From: Clostridiales bacterium
Lineage (GTDB): Bacteria > Bacillota > Clostridia > Lachnospirales > JAQSXR01
Assembly (NCBI GenBank): GCA_029256575.1
Contig: JAQSXR010000003.1
Span: 186,001-250,000, forward strand
DNA: 64,000 bases
Reading direction: 5' to 3'
Shown: positions 54,450 to 62,068 of the stretch, in pieces
Layout: every line of letters starts with the position of its first letter
Position numbering within the stretch: the stretch's first letter is position 1
Translations under genes and position numbers: made by a program
Notes under the pieces: model-generated
What the model was told of the DNA's origin: nothing
Database searches by the model: none
The model's input: the letters and a program-made list of their open reading frames with translations, nothing else

Positions 54450-55244
54450 CTATAATCCCCTTTCAATAATTTGAATGTGTGGGCTTTTTTTTGTGAATAT
54501 ACTATCAGTTGTATATATCATTTCGATCAGTCCACTATTAATTAAGTCCCCTTCTAACACGCTATTTTCGCAGTGGGTTACATATAGCCAAATCTTATCT
54601 GCTCCAAGTTCTTTTAGTTTTTTTGCTGAATGATAAAAAGTACCGCCATAAGAACAAATATCATCTATAATTAGAACATTAAACCCCTTTTTTAATGTTC
54701 CTCCTACAATATCAAGCCCTTTTATTTCCCCGGTTCGCCAATCCCTTTTCTTAATACCAAATGCACTTTCCTTTTGAATTGACTCAGAATAGCGCTTACA
54801 AGCACCTTCATCCGGGAAAAATACAATGTCCTCTTCCTTTACCAAAAGTTGATTAGCTAGCCTTTCGATCATCGGAAAGAAATCATCTGACACAACTTGA
54901 TTTAATAATGCTAACGATACACTAGAATGTGCATCTAATACGTGAACCGAATCAAATTGAAGACCATTGATTAGCTCTGTAAAATACTTTAATGTAAATA
55001 CCTCATCTACGTCTTTCACTCGATCCATTCTTGCATTCGGAATATACGGCATAATTAGATTAATTGTTTCCACTTTACATACATTGCGCAAATGATGAGT
55101 TAGAAAGTAAACAATCAAAACTTCTTCATTATTCTCCCATTTCCATTGAAGGTCTACGATTTTCTCTGTTACCTCACATCGTAACCGCAAGGTACCGTCT
55201 GGGAAATAAGCTGGTTCATATAAAACGTCATTAATTGCAATCAT
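54450..55244 (-). CDS. prs: Short ribose-phosphate pyrophosphokinase-like protein
   Basis: Makes PRPP from ribose 5-phosphate and ATP. At 264 residues it is shorter than standard Prs (about 315). It keeps IMPYIPNARMDRV, LDAHSSVS, FFPDEGACKRYS and the PRPP-binding loop VLIIDDICSYGGTF. This short type occurs beside NAMPT-like genes in NAD salvage operons, also in phages, supplying PRPP locally. The usual allosteric parts appear reduced. It begins 3 bases after pncA. Confidence 0.88.
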   Translation of the reverse strand: MIAINDVLYEPAYFPDGTLRLRCEVTEKIVDLQWKWENNEEVLIVYFLTHHLRNVCKVETINLIMPYIPNARMDRVKDVDEVFTLKYFTELINGLQFDSVHVLDAHSSVSLALLNQVVSDDFFPMIERLANQLLVKEEDIVFFPDEGACKRYSESIQKESAFGIKKRDWRTGEIKGLDIVGGTLKKGFNVLIIDDICSYGGTFYHSAKKLKELGADKIWLYVTHCENSVLEGDLINSGLIEMIYTTDSIFTKKSPHIQIIERGL

Positions 55245-55247
55245 AGC

Positions 55248-55778
55248 TTATACCTCCTCATTGGCGATTATAATCTGGCATACCTTCATAGCTTCTAATG
55301 CATTTTTATGACTTTGAGGTGTTACCCCTGCACAGCAAGAAGCATCTACTGATATCTTTATCTCTGGAATTGTAGCTTTTAATACCAGTGCATTAGAAAT
55401 CACACAAATATCGGTACAAAGGCCCACCAGTTCTAATTCTAGTTCTGTATCCGGATATTGTTCTTTGATGTATTGAGCAAGTTCAACCGATCCAAATGTA
55501 GGCTTATTTATAATTATCGAATCTTCTACCTCGAATTGTGGTGCAATTTCCCACCCCTTTGTTCCACGAATGCAGTGTGGTACTGGTAACTGTTTTCCTT
55601 CTTGCGTATCCAGATAATGCATTTCATGTGTATCCCTTGTAAATATAACTGGTAATCCAGCTTGACGATATGTCTTAATCTTCTTTCGTACCGGTTCAAT
55701 AATGCTAACTGCCTCTTTGCTCCCCAATGCCCCATCAATAAAATCATTTTGCATATCAATGACTACCAAAACTTTCAT
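55248..55778 (-). CDS. pncA: Nicotinamidase/isochorismatase family hydrolase
   Basis: Likely deamidates nicotinamide to nicotinate. The start at 55778 has GGAGGGG upstream; an earlier ATG adds a Tyr/Ile-rich stretch from the promoter. About 176 residues with VVIDMQNDFIDGALGS (catalytic Asp), the metal region FTRDTHEMHYLDT, the catalytic Lys in INKPTFGS, and the nucleophile Cys in LVGLCTDICVISN. First gene of the operon pncA-prs-phosphoribosyltransferase-nadE-nrtR. Confidence 0.92.
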   Translation of the reverse strand: MKVLVVIDMQNDFIDGALGSKEAVSIIEPVRKKIKTYRQAGLPVIFTRDTHEMHYLDTQEGKQLPVPHCIRGTKGWEIAPQFEVEDSIIINKPTFGSVELAQYIKEQYPDTELELELVGLCTDICVISNALVLKATIPEIKISVDASCCAGVTPQSHKNALEAMKVCQIIIANEEV

Positions 55779-55799
55779 ATTAACCCCTCCGTTTTTTGT

Positions 55800-55850
55800 T
55801 ATTATCATTATGATAATATCATAATAGTATTTTTTACCATAATTTGTCAA
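55800..55850 (-). promoter_or_regulatory. Promoter and operator of the NAD salvage operon
   Basis: Minus strand TTGACA (plus 55845-55850), 18 bases, TATTAT (plus 55821-55826). A perfect palindrome, TATTATCAT-T-ATGATAATA (55800-55818), overlaps a second one, ATGATA-A-TATCAT (55810-55822), at the start site. This arrangement fits repression by the NrtR protein encoded in the operon. Confidence 0.7.
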
Positions 55851-56059
55851 GTTAAATTTAATATTAAATATTTAATATCCACATTGTAAAGGGCAATTGA
55901 TGTTGCACACATTCTCTTTTTTTTAAGAAATAAAAATCGCTAATTCTTATGTTCATATACTCATCTTGCAATAAACAGTTATTATTATTTAACCTGTCTA
56001 CTACAAAGGAGCATATAATCATAAGGATTAGCGAGCATTTACATTAACAAGATGAATAT

Positions 56060-57031
56060 TTAATCTAATCTTTCGCCTATTACTTGTTTTATACCATCAT
56101 CGCTTTCGATGATAATTTGCGTAATACCTTCTCTGGTTTCATCGTCTTTGTTAAGGAGATCTGCGTAAAATGTGATTTTATAAATATTTCCTAAATCAGT
56201 TTCAATATTATATATTTGTACGTCTATGGAAGTGCGTGTTGGTACACCATTCACTATTGTTTCGTCGTCGCTTACAGAAGAATACCAATCGTGCTTTCCG
56301 TTATAAAGTTCATGACCTTGGTAGTCAGTTCCGACTTTACCCCAAGTTGCTTTTCCCTCATAAAAATCGAGCCCGGCTTGGATTTGCTTATCAATATCCT
56401 CTATATCAAGAGTGGTAGCGCATAGCATTACTTTTAGACCATTTTTATCTCTTGCGTCAAATTTCTTAACAATCTCGATTGACATATCTCGGCCTTCATT
56501 ATCATGTAATGGCCATCGGTAACCAATTACCAATTCTTGTTCAGTACTACTAGTGATTGTTATCTGCGATATGCCTTCTCTTGCTTTATCATTCTCACAA
56601 ATATAATAATCTCTAATGTGAATTTCATAGGTTTCATCTGTATCAGTTATAATATTATTAATGCTCCAAACCCTTTCAAGAAATGTTGTTTCTCCATATT
56701 CAATTGATTTACCCTCATACCCCGACATATCTTTCTCATCAAAGGATATAACTTTGCCCTTAAAAAAATCAAAGCATGCAGATATTTGTTCATCAATTTC
56801 TACCAGCCCCCGAGTTTTTAAGCATAACAAAGATTTCAGACCCTGGGCATCGTCATCGTTAAAGCAGTTTAATACATCCTTTGACATTTGTAAATTAGCT
56901 TTTTCTTCTTTCGCTATTAGCAGTTCTAAAGACTTCAAACGCTCTGTTATGAGGGATGAGCCATTGCATCCCTGTAAGAATATAAGCATAAAACAATATA
57001 AAATTGCACATAAGATCTTTAATTTTTTCAT
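56060..57031 (-). CDS. Lipoprotein with two DUF5104 repeats
   Basis: A 323-residue predicted lipoprotein with signal peptide and lipobox FLQGC (Cys at about residue 22). The mature part holds two similar halves, about 45-185 and 190-320. Each starts with a VxxCFNDDDAQGLKSLLC-like or VKKFDARDKNGLKVMLC-like segment and later has IDEQISACFDFFKGK or IDKQIQAGLDFYEGK, the DUF5104 pattern. The function is unknown. AAGGGG lies upstream of ATG. Confidence 0.78.
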   Translation of the reverse strand: MKKLKILCAILYCFMLIFLQGCNGSSLITERLKSLELLIAKEEKANLQMSKDVLNCFNDDDAQGLKSLLCLKTRGLVEIDEQISACFDFFKGKVISFDEKDMSGYEGKSIEYGETTFLERVWSINNIITDTDETYEIHIRDYYICENDKAREGISQITITSSTEQELVIGYRWPLHDNEGRDMSIEIVKKFDARDKNGLKVMLCATTLDIEDIDKQIQAGLDFYEGKATWGKVGTDYQGHELYNGKHDWYSSVSDDETIVNGVPTRTSIDVQIYNIETDLGNIYKITFYADLLNKDDETREGITQIIIESDDGIKQVIGERLD

Positions 57032-57171
57032 AATAGTATCCCCTTTATTATAACCGCACGCATACCGAGAGTGATTACTGAGCTTTCTGCTAATTCTTAT
57101 TTGTCAATTCAATGAACCTTCATAATTTATTAAACCAATTCCTATTTGTTTGTTTCATAAATAATTTAAAG

Positions 57172-57648
57172 TTATTTATTTTTTAGCCTTATCGGAATAA
57201 ATGTTTCCATTTGAGCCCAACCTTGAGCCTTAATAATTTCAGCAGGTGTAATTATGTGTCCCATAGCATAATGATTTGGACGGATATCTAATTCCATAAC
57301 TTCTGAGTTTTCAATATATTTCAGAGCCTCAGTATACAGTTTTCCGTTGCTATCCTCATCTCCATCTTTGTAAGCATATGTTAAATAATAACCGCCATCA
57401 AAATCAATCACTTCATTTCCACCATCATCCATATCTTCACTCAAAGCCCATATCCATATCATTCCTTGCTGCTCTTCATCATAATACAAAAAATCTCGTG
57501 GCATAAAACGGTCTCTATCCGATGGCTCTATCGCTGAAAAATACAAATCAAACTTCCCCAATACCCCTGTGGAAGAAAAATCAAAGTTTTTGTCTACTCC
57601 TGATGTTGATGCCCTAAATGGGGGTAGAGATATTATTCTAAATTCCAT
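57172..57648 (-). CDS. Stand-alone effector-binding (GyrI-like) domain protein
   Basis: A 158-residue protein starting MEFRIISLPPFRASTSG, with KFDLYFSAIEPSDRDRFMPR and GMIWIWALSEDM in the middle, the usual layout of the AraC-effector/GyrI-like fold without DNA-binding domain. It resembles part of the AraC-type gene at 48.9 kb in organisation only. GGAGGG precedes ATG. A promoter of the repeat type lies at 57680-57708. Confidence 0.65.
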   Translation of the reverse strand: MEFRIISLPPFRASTSGVDKNFDFSSTGVLGKFDLYFSAIEPSDRDRFMPRDFLYYDEEQQGMIWIWALSEDMDDGGNEVIDFDGGYYLTYAYKDGDEDSNGKLYTEALKYIENSEVMELDIRPNHYAMGHIITPAEIIKAQGWAQMETFIPIRLKNK

Positions 57649-57679
57649 TAAAAAGCCCTCCTAGTAATAATTATTATTA

Positions 57680-57708
57680 ATTCTATCACAACTACCATAC
57701 TATTCCAA
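57680..57708 (-). promoter_or_regulatory. Promoter of the effector-binding gene, shared repeat type
   Basis: Minus strand TTGGAA (plus 57703-57708), 17 bases, TAGAAT (plus 57680-57685). The spacer TAGTATGGTAGTTGTGA shares its first nine bases and end with the promoters at 43914-43942 and 48507-48535. The leader is about 25 bases. Confidence 0.65.
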
Positions 57709-57763
57709 TTAAATTAATTAAGAAGATTTTTAGCCCTTTTACTATTAATTCAACATATAAAAT

Positions 57764-57794
57764 TAAAAGCCAATAGATTCTCATCTATTAGCCC
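57764..57794 (-). terminator. Terminator after the trxA-trxB genes
   Basis: On the minus strand GGCTAATAGAT and ATCTATTGGC form a stem of about ten pairs with a GAGA loop, then CTTTTAATTTT. Confidence 0.7.
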
Positions 57795-57828
57795 TAATAT
57801 TTCTCATCAATTTCACTTATTTAACAGT

Positions 57829-58718
57829 TTATCCAATATACTCACAGGCTGCTAACCCTGCAATAGCACCATCAGAAGCTGCTGTCGCTAACTGCCTTAC
57901 CATTTTAGTTCTAGAATCACCTGCAACAAAGATGCCTTCAACATTTGTTTTACAATCTTCTGCGGCCTTTATATACCCACTTGTATCCAGTTCAACTATA
58001 TTTGAAAAGATTGTATTCTCTGGGATTTGTCCAATCGCTATAAATAACCCATTAATATTTATTTCTTGTTCATTATTTGTTTCGTTATTATGAATCTTAA
58101 TTGCTTTTAATTTCTCATCACCAACCAGTTCAGTAATAAATGAATTCAAGATAAATTCAACATTAGCTTTTTCTTTCAGTGATTGCAGGATACTGTCTTC
58201 TCCACGAAACGTGTCTCTTCTATGAATTAGATAAACCTTGCTACAATAGGATGATAGAAAAAGCGCATCCTCTAAGGCTGTATTTCCGCCTCCGTTAACC
58301 GCGACAACCTTCCCCCTAAAAAAAGCTCCATCACATGTAGCACAATATGAAATCCCACGTCCAATCCATTCGTTTTCATTTTCTAAACCTAGCATTCTGT
58401 TTTTTGCACCAGTTGCTAATATTATACTTTTCGTGATATATTCATTTTTATTTGTAATTACAATCTTCTGATTATGTTCTGATTTGATTTCCAAAACCTT
58501 TTCCATCAAGACTTTGGCACCAAGTTCTTTTGCCTGTTCGTAGAGATTTGTCGCAAATTCATATCCTGATATGTGTTTAATACCAGGATAATTCTCAATT
58601 TCAGGAGTATTGATAATCTGTCCACCATATATACCAACACATTTTTACCAGCACGAACTCCATAAATAGCTGCTGATAAACCAGCTGTTCCTGCACCTAC
58701 AATAATAATATCATACAT
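57829..58718 (-). pseudogene. trxB: Thioredoxin reductase, broken by a short deletion
   Basis: FAD enzyme that reduces thioredoxin with NADPH. The N-terminus (58506-58718) has IIVGAGTAGLSAAIYGVRAG and then leaves the frame after NVLV. The rest, in another frame to 57829, has GQIINTPEIENYPG, CATC (the redox pair) in GISYCATCDGAFF, NGGGNTALEDAL and GIFVAGDSRTK. At the junction (about 58625-58637) the expected segment of about four residues between VLV and YGGQ, which ends the second strand of the FAD fold and includes an acidic residue, is missing. This points to a deletion of about 10-13 bases rather than a simple base-calling error. Confidence 0.82.
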
Positions 58719-58742
58719 AAGTCCATTACCTACCTTTTTCTA

Positions 58743-59057
58743 TTATGATATACTTAACATATCTAAAATATCTGTTTTTGGTTTCACTCCAACAGATGTA
58801 TTGACTACTTTACCCTCTTTAAATAATATAAGGGTAGGGATTGTCATAACTCTAAATTTTTCAGCTAAAGCACCTTGCTCATCTACGTTTACTTTACATA
58901 TTTTCACATTGGTTAGTTCTTCCGCCAATTCTTCAACGATTGGTGACAACATCTTACATGGTCCACACCAAGACGCCCAAAAATCAACTAAAACAGGTTT
59001 ATTTTCATTTAAAACCTCATCTTCAAAATTCTCTACTGTAATATTTATCGCTGCCAT
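58743..59057 (-). CDS. trxA: Thioredoxin
   Basis: Small thiol-disulphide reductase. The 104-residue protein has FWASWCGPCKML (active site CGPC, about residues 31-34), the cis-Pro in MTIPTLILF and the normal length. GGAGG precedes ATG. It is upstream of the broken trxB on the same transcript; its reductase must come from elsewhere if trxB is truly dead. Confidence 0.95.
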   Translation of the reverse strand: MAAINITVENFEDEVLNENKPVLVDFWASWCGPCKMLSPIVEELAEELTNVKICKVNVDEQGALAEKFRVMTIPTLILFKEGKVVNTSVGVKPKTDILDMLSIS

Positions 59058-59385
59058 ATTCTATTCCTCCAATTAATTTATATAGTTATATTGCTTGCTT
59101 TGTAGCTAGCTTTCATACATAAGATAAGCATATTATACTTTATATGTTGTTCGCTATTCAATTGTACGCAATCTTTATTCTATGTTTTAAGAATACACAT
59201 TATATTTAGATATGTCAAGTGGTTTTTTCTATAACGAATAAAATAATAACAAGATGGCGAACTAGACTAAATGGAAATATCATGGACTATAGATCTCACC
59301 GAATATCTTTATATTATTCCAGACTTTTATAAAATAATAGAATTTAATTAATTTTACAGCATATTTAAATATAATTTATTTATTC
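59058..59385. other. Intergenic region with the trxA promoter
   Basis: Minus-strand promoter TTGACA (plus 59213-59218), 17 bases, TATTCT (plus 59190-59195), giving a leader of about 125 bases for trxA. The other 170 bases are AT-rich and hold nothing I can support. Confidence 0.6.
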
Positions 59386-60087
59386 AACCCCTTCAAAACT
59401 TTACAAATACTATCGATATCTTCATCAGAAAGATTATCAACGTCATCTATTTTACTTTTAATATTTTCTAATATTTCATACTTAAACGTTCTATCAATTT
59501 TTTTATAAAAAAATATGTAGTTATTGTACTTGTCAATGCACCGATTAATCCAATCCCCGTAAGCATTAACACCGTTGCAATTAATCTCCCTAGAACAGTA
59601 TTAGCTGTTACAAAAGCCCACCATATCCCATCTAGGAAACTAATTTCTTCTACATAATGAATCAATAAGCCCCCAATTACTATAAAAGTCATTGTAATTA
59701 ATACCATATACTTAAATCCATTTGTATCAAAGAAACGTCTTGTTTTTTTGAATAGTCGCATTGAATATGTAGCTACTTTTGTAAACTTTGCGATTTTAGT
59801 AATTTTGACTACTTTAAAAACTTTTGTTAGTTTTGCAATCCTAAATATACGAAAAGCAGAATTAAAAGGGAGAATTGCAATTAAATCAAATATATTATCT
59901 ATGAAATATCGTTTCTTGTCCCTGGATATAAATAAACGAATAAAATAATCTGTAACAAAAATAATCAAGATAACATAACAACTATTATCTGCCATCTATT
60001 TAATCCAGTTGAAATATCAATTACTGAAAATATAACTGCTATTGCTGCAAATACACCCATTAAAATCTCAAATATCATTTTCTTCAT
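59386..60087 (-). pseudogene. Voltage-gated-type potassium channel gene, decayed
   Basis: The N-terminus (from ATG at 60087) reads KKMIFEILMGVFAAIAVIFS and shifts frame near 59975. The middle (59468-59995) has YFIDNIFDLIAILPF and basic helices RLFKKTRRFF. The tail in another frame ends YEILENIKSKIDDVDNLSDE and DIDSICKVLKGLNK. The pore region reads FVTANTVLGRLIATVLMLTG; the selectivity filter TVGYGD and about eleven residues in all that should lie between ANT and LGRLIA are deleted. Two frameshifts and an in-frame loss of the filter mark a dead gene. Confidence 0.8.
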
Positions 60088-60226
60088 TTGTACCTTGCCT
60101 CATTTCTTAATATCAACAATATATTAGAATCAAAGGTATTATATCATGTAGTTCCAAATGTATTTCATATTAATTTATAAAAAAAGGACTGAGATACATC
60201 CTCAATCCTCGTCATTACAAATTATA

Positions 60227-60532
60227 TTAATGCTGATAGTAAGGTAATATTATAAATTCACCCTCATAAATCGCATCAGAATCCATTCTATTAAACTTAA
60301 TTATTTCATCAACATATTCTTGCGTATTACTATATTCAGGGGTTAAATTCGCTTTAGCGATATCCCATACTGTATCTCCGTATTCAATTTCTATCGTCTT
60401 AAAACACTTAATTCCGCTTATATTAGCATTTACTGTATTAGCTCTACCTACAGTAATAAATGCTGTTGTAAATATAGTTATAAGTATAATACCAGTAATT
60501 AATAAAATTCTCATTCTGCTTAATCTTTTCAT
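60227..60532 (-). CDS. yneA: LysM protein, YneA-like SOS division inhibitor
   Basis: A 101-residue protein with one N-terminal membrane helix (about 8-28) and a C-terminal LysM-like domain (YGDTVWDIAKANLTPEY and YEGEFIILPYY). It is divergent from lexA, as yneA is in Bacillus, where it delays septation during the SOS response. ATG at 60532 has GAGGAG upstream. Its promoter, TTGACA-17-TATAAT on the minus strand, contains a LexA box in the spacer and another after the start site. Confidence 0.88.
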   Translation of the reverse strand: MKRLSRMRILLITGIILITIFTTAFITVGRANTVNANISGIKCFKTIEIEYGDTVWDIAKANLTPEYSNTQEYVDEIIKFNRMDSDAIYEGEFIILPYYQH

Positions 60533-60555
60533 ATTATTTACTCCTCTCACAATAT

Positions 60556-60670
60556 CGAACACTTGTTTGTTTCCATATTTTGATTATATCGAACGTTCAT
60601 TCGGTTGTCAATACTTTTTCCAATTATTTTCGAACATTTGTTTGCATATGCATATATGGTATGTTATAAT
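60556..60670. promoter_or_regulatory. Divergent lexA/yneA control region with three LexA boxes
   Basis: Boxes of the form CGAAC-N4-GTTTG: 60556-60569 (CGAACACTTGTTTG), 60590-60603 (CGAACGTTCATTCG, last part diverged) and 60631-60644 (CGAACATTTGTTTG). yneA promoter on minus: TTGACA (plus 60606-60611), 17, TATAAT (plus 60583-60588). lexA promoter on plus: TTGCAT (60642-60647), 17, TATAAT (60665-60670). The boxes overlap the promoter elements, so LexA should repress both genes. Confidence 0.85.
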
Positions 60671-60703
60671 CAAGCTTATAATACATATTGAGGAGTGATA
60701 TTA

Positions 60704-61327
60704 ATGAGCGCTTTTGATCAATTAAGTTCGAAGCAACAGCTTATTTTAGAGTTTATTAAGAAAGAATATTTAGCAAAGGGATATCCTCCAGCTGTACGAG
60801 AAATTTGCGAAGCGGTAGGTCTAAGATCAACATCTACTGTACACTCTCACCTTGAGAAACTAGAAGCTCTTGGCTTTATCCGTAGGGATCCAACAAAGCC
60901 TAGAGCAATTGAAATATTAGATGATAATTTTTCATTATCTCGTAGAGATCTTGTTAGTGTTCCTATCGTAGGTACCGTTGCTGCAGGTGAACCAATACTT
61001 GCGACTGAGAATGTTGAAGGTTATTTCCCTTTCCCAACTGAGATGCTTCCAAATGCTCAGACCTTTATGCTTAAGGTTAAAGGTGATAGCATGATTAATG
61101 CAGGGATATTTGAGGGTGACTTAATACTCGTTAAGCAACAGCATACTGCTTTTAATAATGAGATAGTCGTAGCTCTTATAGATGATTCTGCTACTGTAAA
61201 GAGATTTTTTAGAGAAGATGATCACATTAGACTACAACCTGAAAACGATGCGCTAGCACCTATTATCGTTGATGATTGTGAAATTATTGGTAAGGTAATC
61301 GGGCTCTATAGAGGACAAACATTCTAA
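60704..61327 (+). CDS. lexA: SOS repressor LexA
   Basis: Represses DNA damage genes until RecA stimulates its self-cleavage. The ATG at 60704 has GAGGAG upstream at a spacing of 8; an in-frame GTG lies at 60695. The 207-residue protein has the winged helix (about 1-70, [20 protein letters not shown]), the cleavage site A94-G95 in VAAGEP, catalytic S129 in GDSM and K166 in TVKRFF. It controls itself and yneA, and probably the small toxin gene directly downstream. Confidence 0.97.
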   Translation: MSAFDQLSSKQQLILEFIKKEYLAKGYPPAVREICEAVGLRSTSTVHSHLEKLEALGFIRRDPTKPRAIEILDDNFSLSRRDLVSVPIVGTVAAGEPILATENVEGYFPFPTEMLPNAQTFMLKVKGDSMINAGIFEGDLILVKQQHTAFNNEIVVALIDDSATVKRFFREDDHIRLQPENDALAPIIVDDCEIIGKVIGLYRGQTF

Positions 61328-61350
61328 TATATATAGAATGTTTTATTTTA
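61317..61350 (+). terminator. Terminator of lexA
   Basis: AAACATTC (61317-61324), overlapping the last codons of lexA, pairs with GAATGTTT (61336-61343), followed by TATTTTATAT. The same structure stands in copy A. Confidence 0.7.
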
Positions 61351-61369
61351 TATATACTAGAATGTTTAA

Positions 61370-61398
61370 TTGATATACGAACATATGTGTGGTACAAT
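61370..61398 (+). promoter_or_regulatory. Toxin promoter of cassette C with a LexA-like box
   Basis: TTGATA (61370-61375), 17 bases, TACAAT (61393-61398). CGAACATATGTGTG at 61378-61391 fills most of the spacer, identical to copy A, while bases just outside it differ. Preservation of the box suggests selection. Confidence 0.7.
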
Positions 61399-61479
61399 TA
61401 AATTAATTAAGTTAGAACGAATGAGGATAACTGTTTGGTTGATTACCCTTTTATATTACATATGAAAAGGGGGAAGGCC

Positions 61480-61563
61480 ATGTCAATTATGGAAGTTTTA
61501 ACATTGCTACTTTTAGTATTTGCACTGCTCACCTACCTAGACAACAAATATACAAAAAAATAG
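61480..61563 (+). CDS. 27-residue hydrophobic peptide, candidate type I holin-like toxin (copy C)
   Basis: Same peptide as copy A with one change (Arg to Lys near the end, DNKYTKK). AAAAGGGGG at 61465-61473 is the ribosome site and can pair with CCCTTTT at 61446-61452. The leader segments at 61423-61432 and 61437-61447 are complementary to 61562-61571 and 61606-61615. Both pairings are kept despite other changes. The nearby antisense promoter is missing, so control must come from LexA, the mRNA fold, or antisense RNA from another copy. Confidence 0.7.
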   Translation: MSIMEVLTLLLLVFALLTYLDNKYTKK

Positions 61564-61597
61564 TTATCCTCTACCCGAAAAGTTGTAGGATAACTAT
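61560..61597. terminator. Inverted repeat acting as terminator on both strands (copy C)
   Basis: ATAGTTATCCT (61560-61570) with AGGATAACTAT (61587-61597). On plus it is followed by TTCATTTT and on minus by a run of seven T. The loop differs from copy A while the stem is unchanged. Confidence 0.7.
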
Positions 61598-61688
61598 TTC
61601 ATTTTGGTAATCAACTGACGCCTAGGTGTCTTTGATTGTTTCTAACTTAGTACCCTTTTTAAATGACTTTCTACTATAACAAACTAAC

Positions 61689-62048
61689 CTATAAGTTCAA
61701 TTCCTCAACGTCTATTAATTTACCATCTCTCCATATTCTCTCAAGATTATAGAAATTTCTATCTTCTTCTGTAAATACATGTACGATGATATCATTAAAG
61801 TCCATTAAAACCCAACCCGTTTGATTTCCTTCTTTATGTGTTACTGTCATTCCAATCTTTGATAGTTCTTCTTCTACGTTATCGCATAAAGCTTGTATTT
61901 GACTACTATTTGATGCTGATGCAATTATAAAATAATCAGCTATGATACTAACATTTTTAATATCAATTACTTTAATATCTATACCCATCTTTTCGTCAAG
62001 TGCTTTATATGCTACGAGCGCTGCGTTTTTTGTATCAATGTTACTCAT
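61689..62048 (-). CDS. rsfS: Ribosome silencing factor RsfS
   Basis: Binds L14 of the large subunit and blocks subunit joining when nutrients are low. The 119-residue protein has the family segments DIKNVSIIADYFIIASASNS and GNQTGWVLMDFNDIIVHVFT, then FYNLERIW. GGAGG precedes ATG on the minus strand. It is downstream of nadD-yqeK, the standard order. Confidence 0.95.
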   Translation of the reverse strand: MSNIDTKNAALVAYKALDEKMGIDIKVIDIKNVSIIADYFIIASASNSSQIQALCDNVEEELSKIGMTVTHKEGNQTGWVLMDFNDIIVHVFTEEDRNFYNLERIWRDGKLIDVEELNL

Positions 62049-62068
62049 TTATTTTTCCTCCATCTAAA

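Larger units (their letters stand above)
61289..61655 (+). repeat. Cassette copy C, including the true lexA 3' end
   Basis: Direct repeat of copy A (39014-39480). It carries the lexA tail in its native place, the terminator, LexA-like box, toxin gene and inverted repeat. About 33 bases matching 39399-39431 of copy A, between GTTTCTAA and TACCC, are missing, which removes both elements of the antisense promoter and one arm of the second terminator. Confidence 0.85.
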
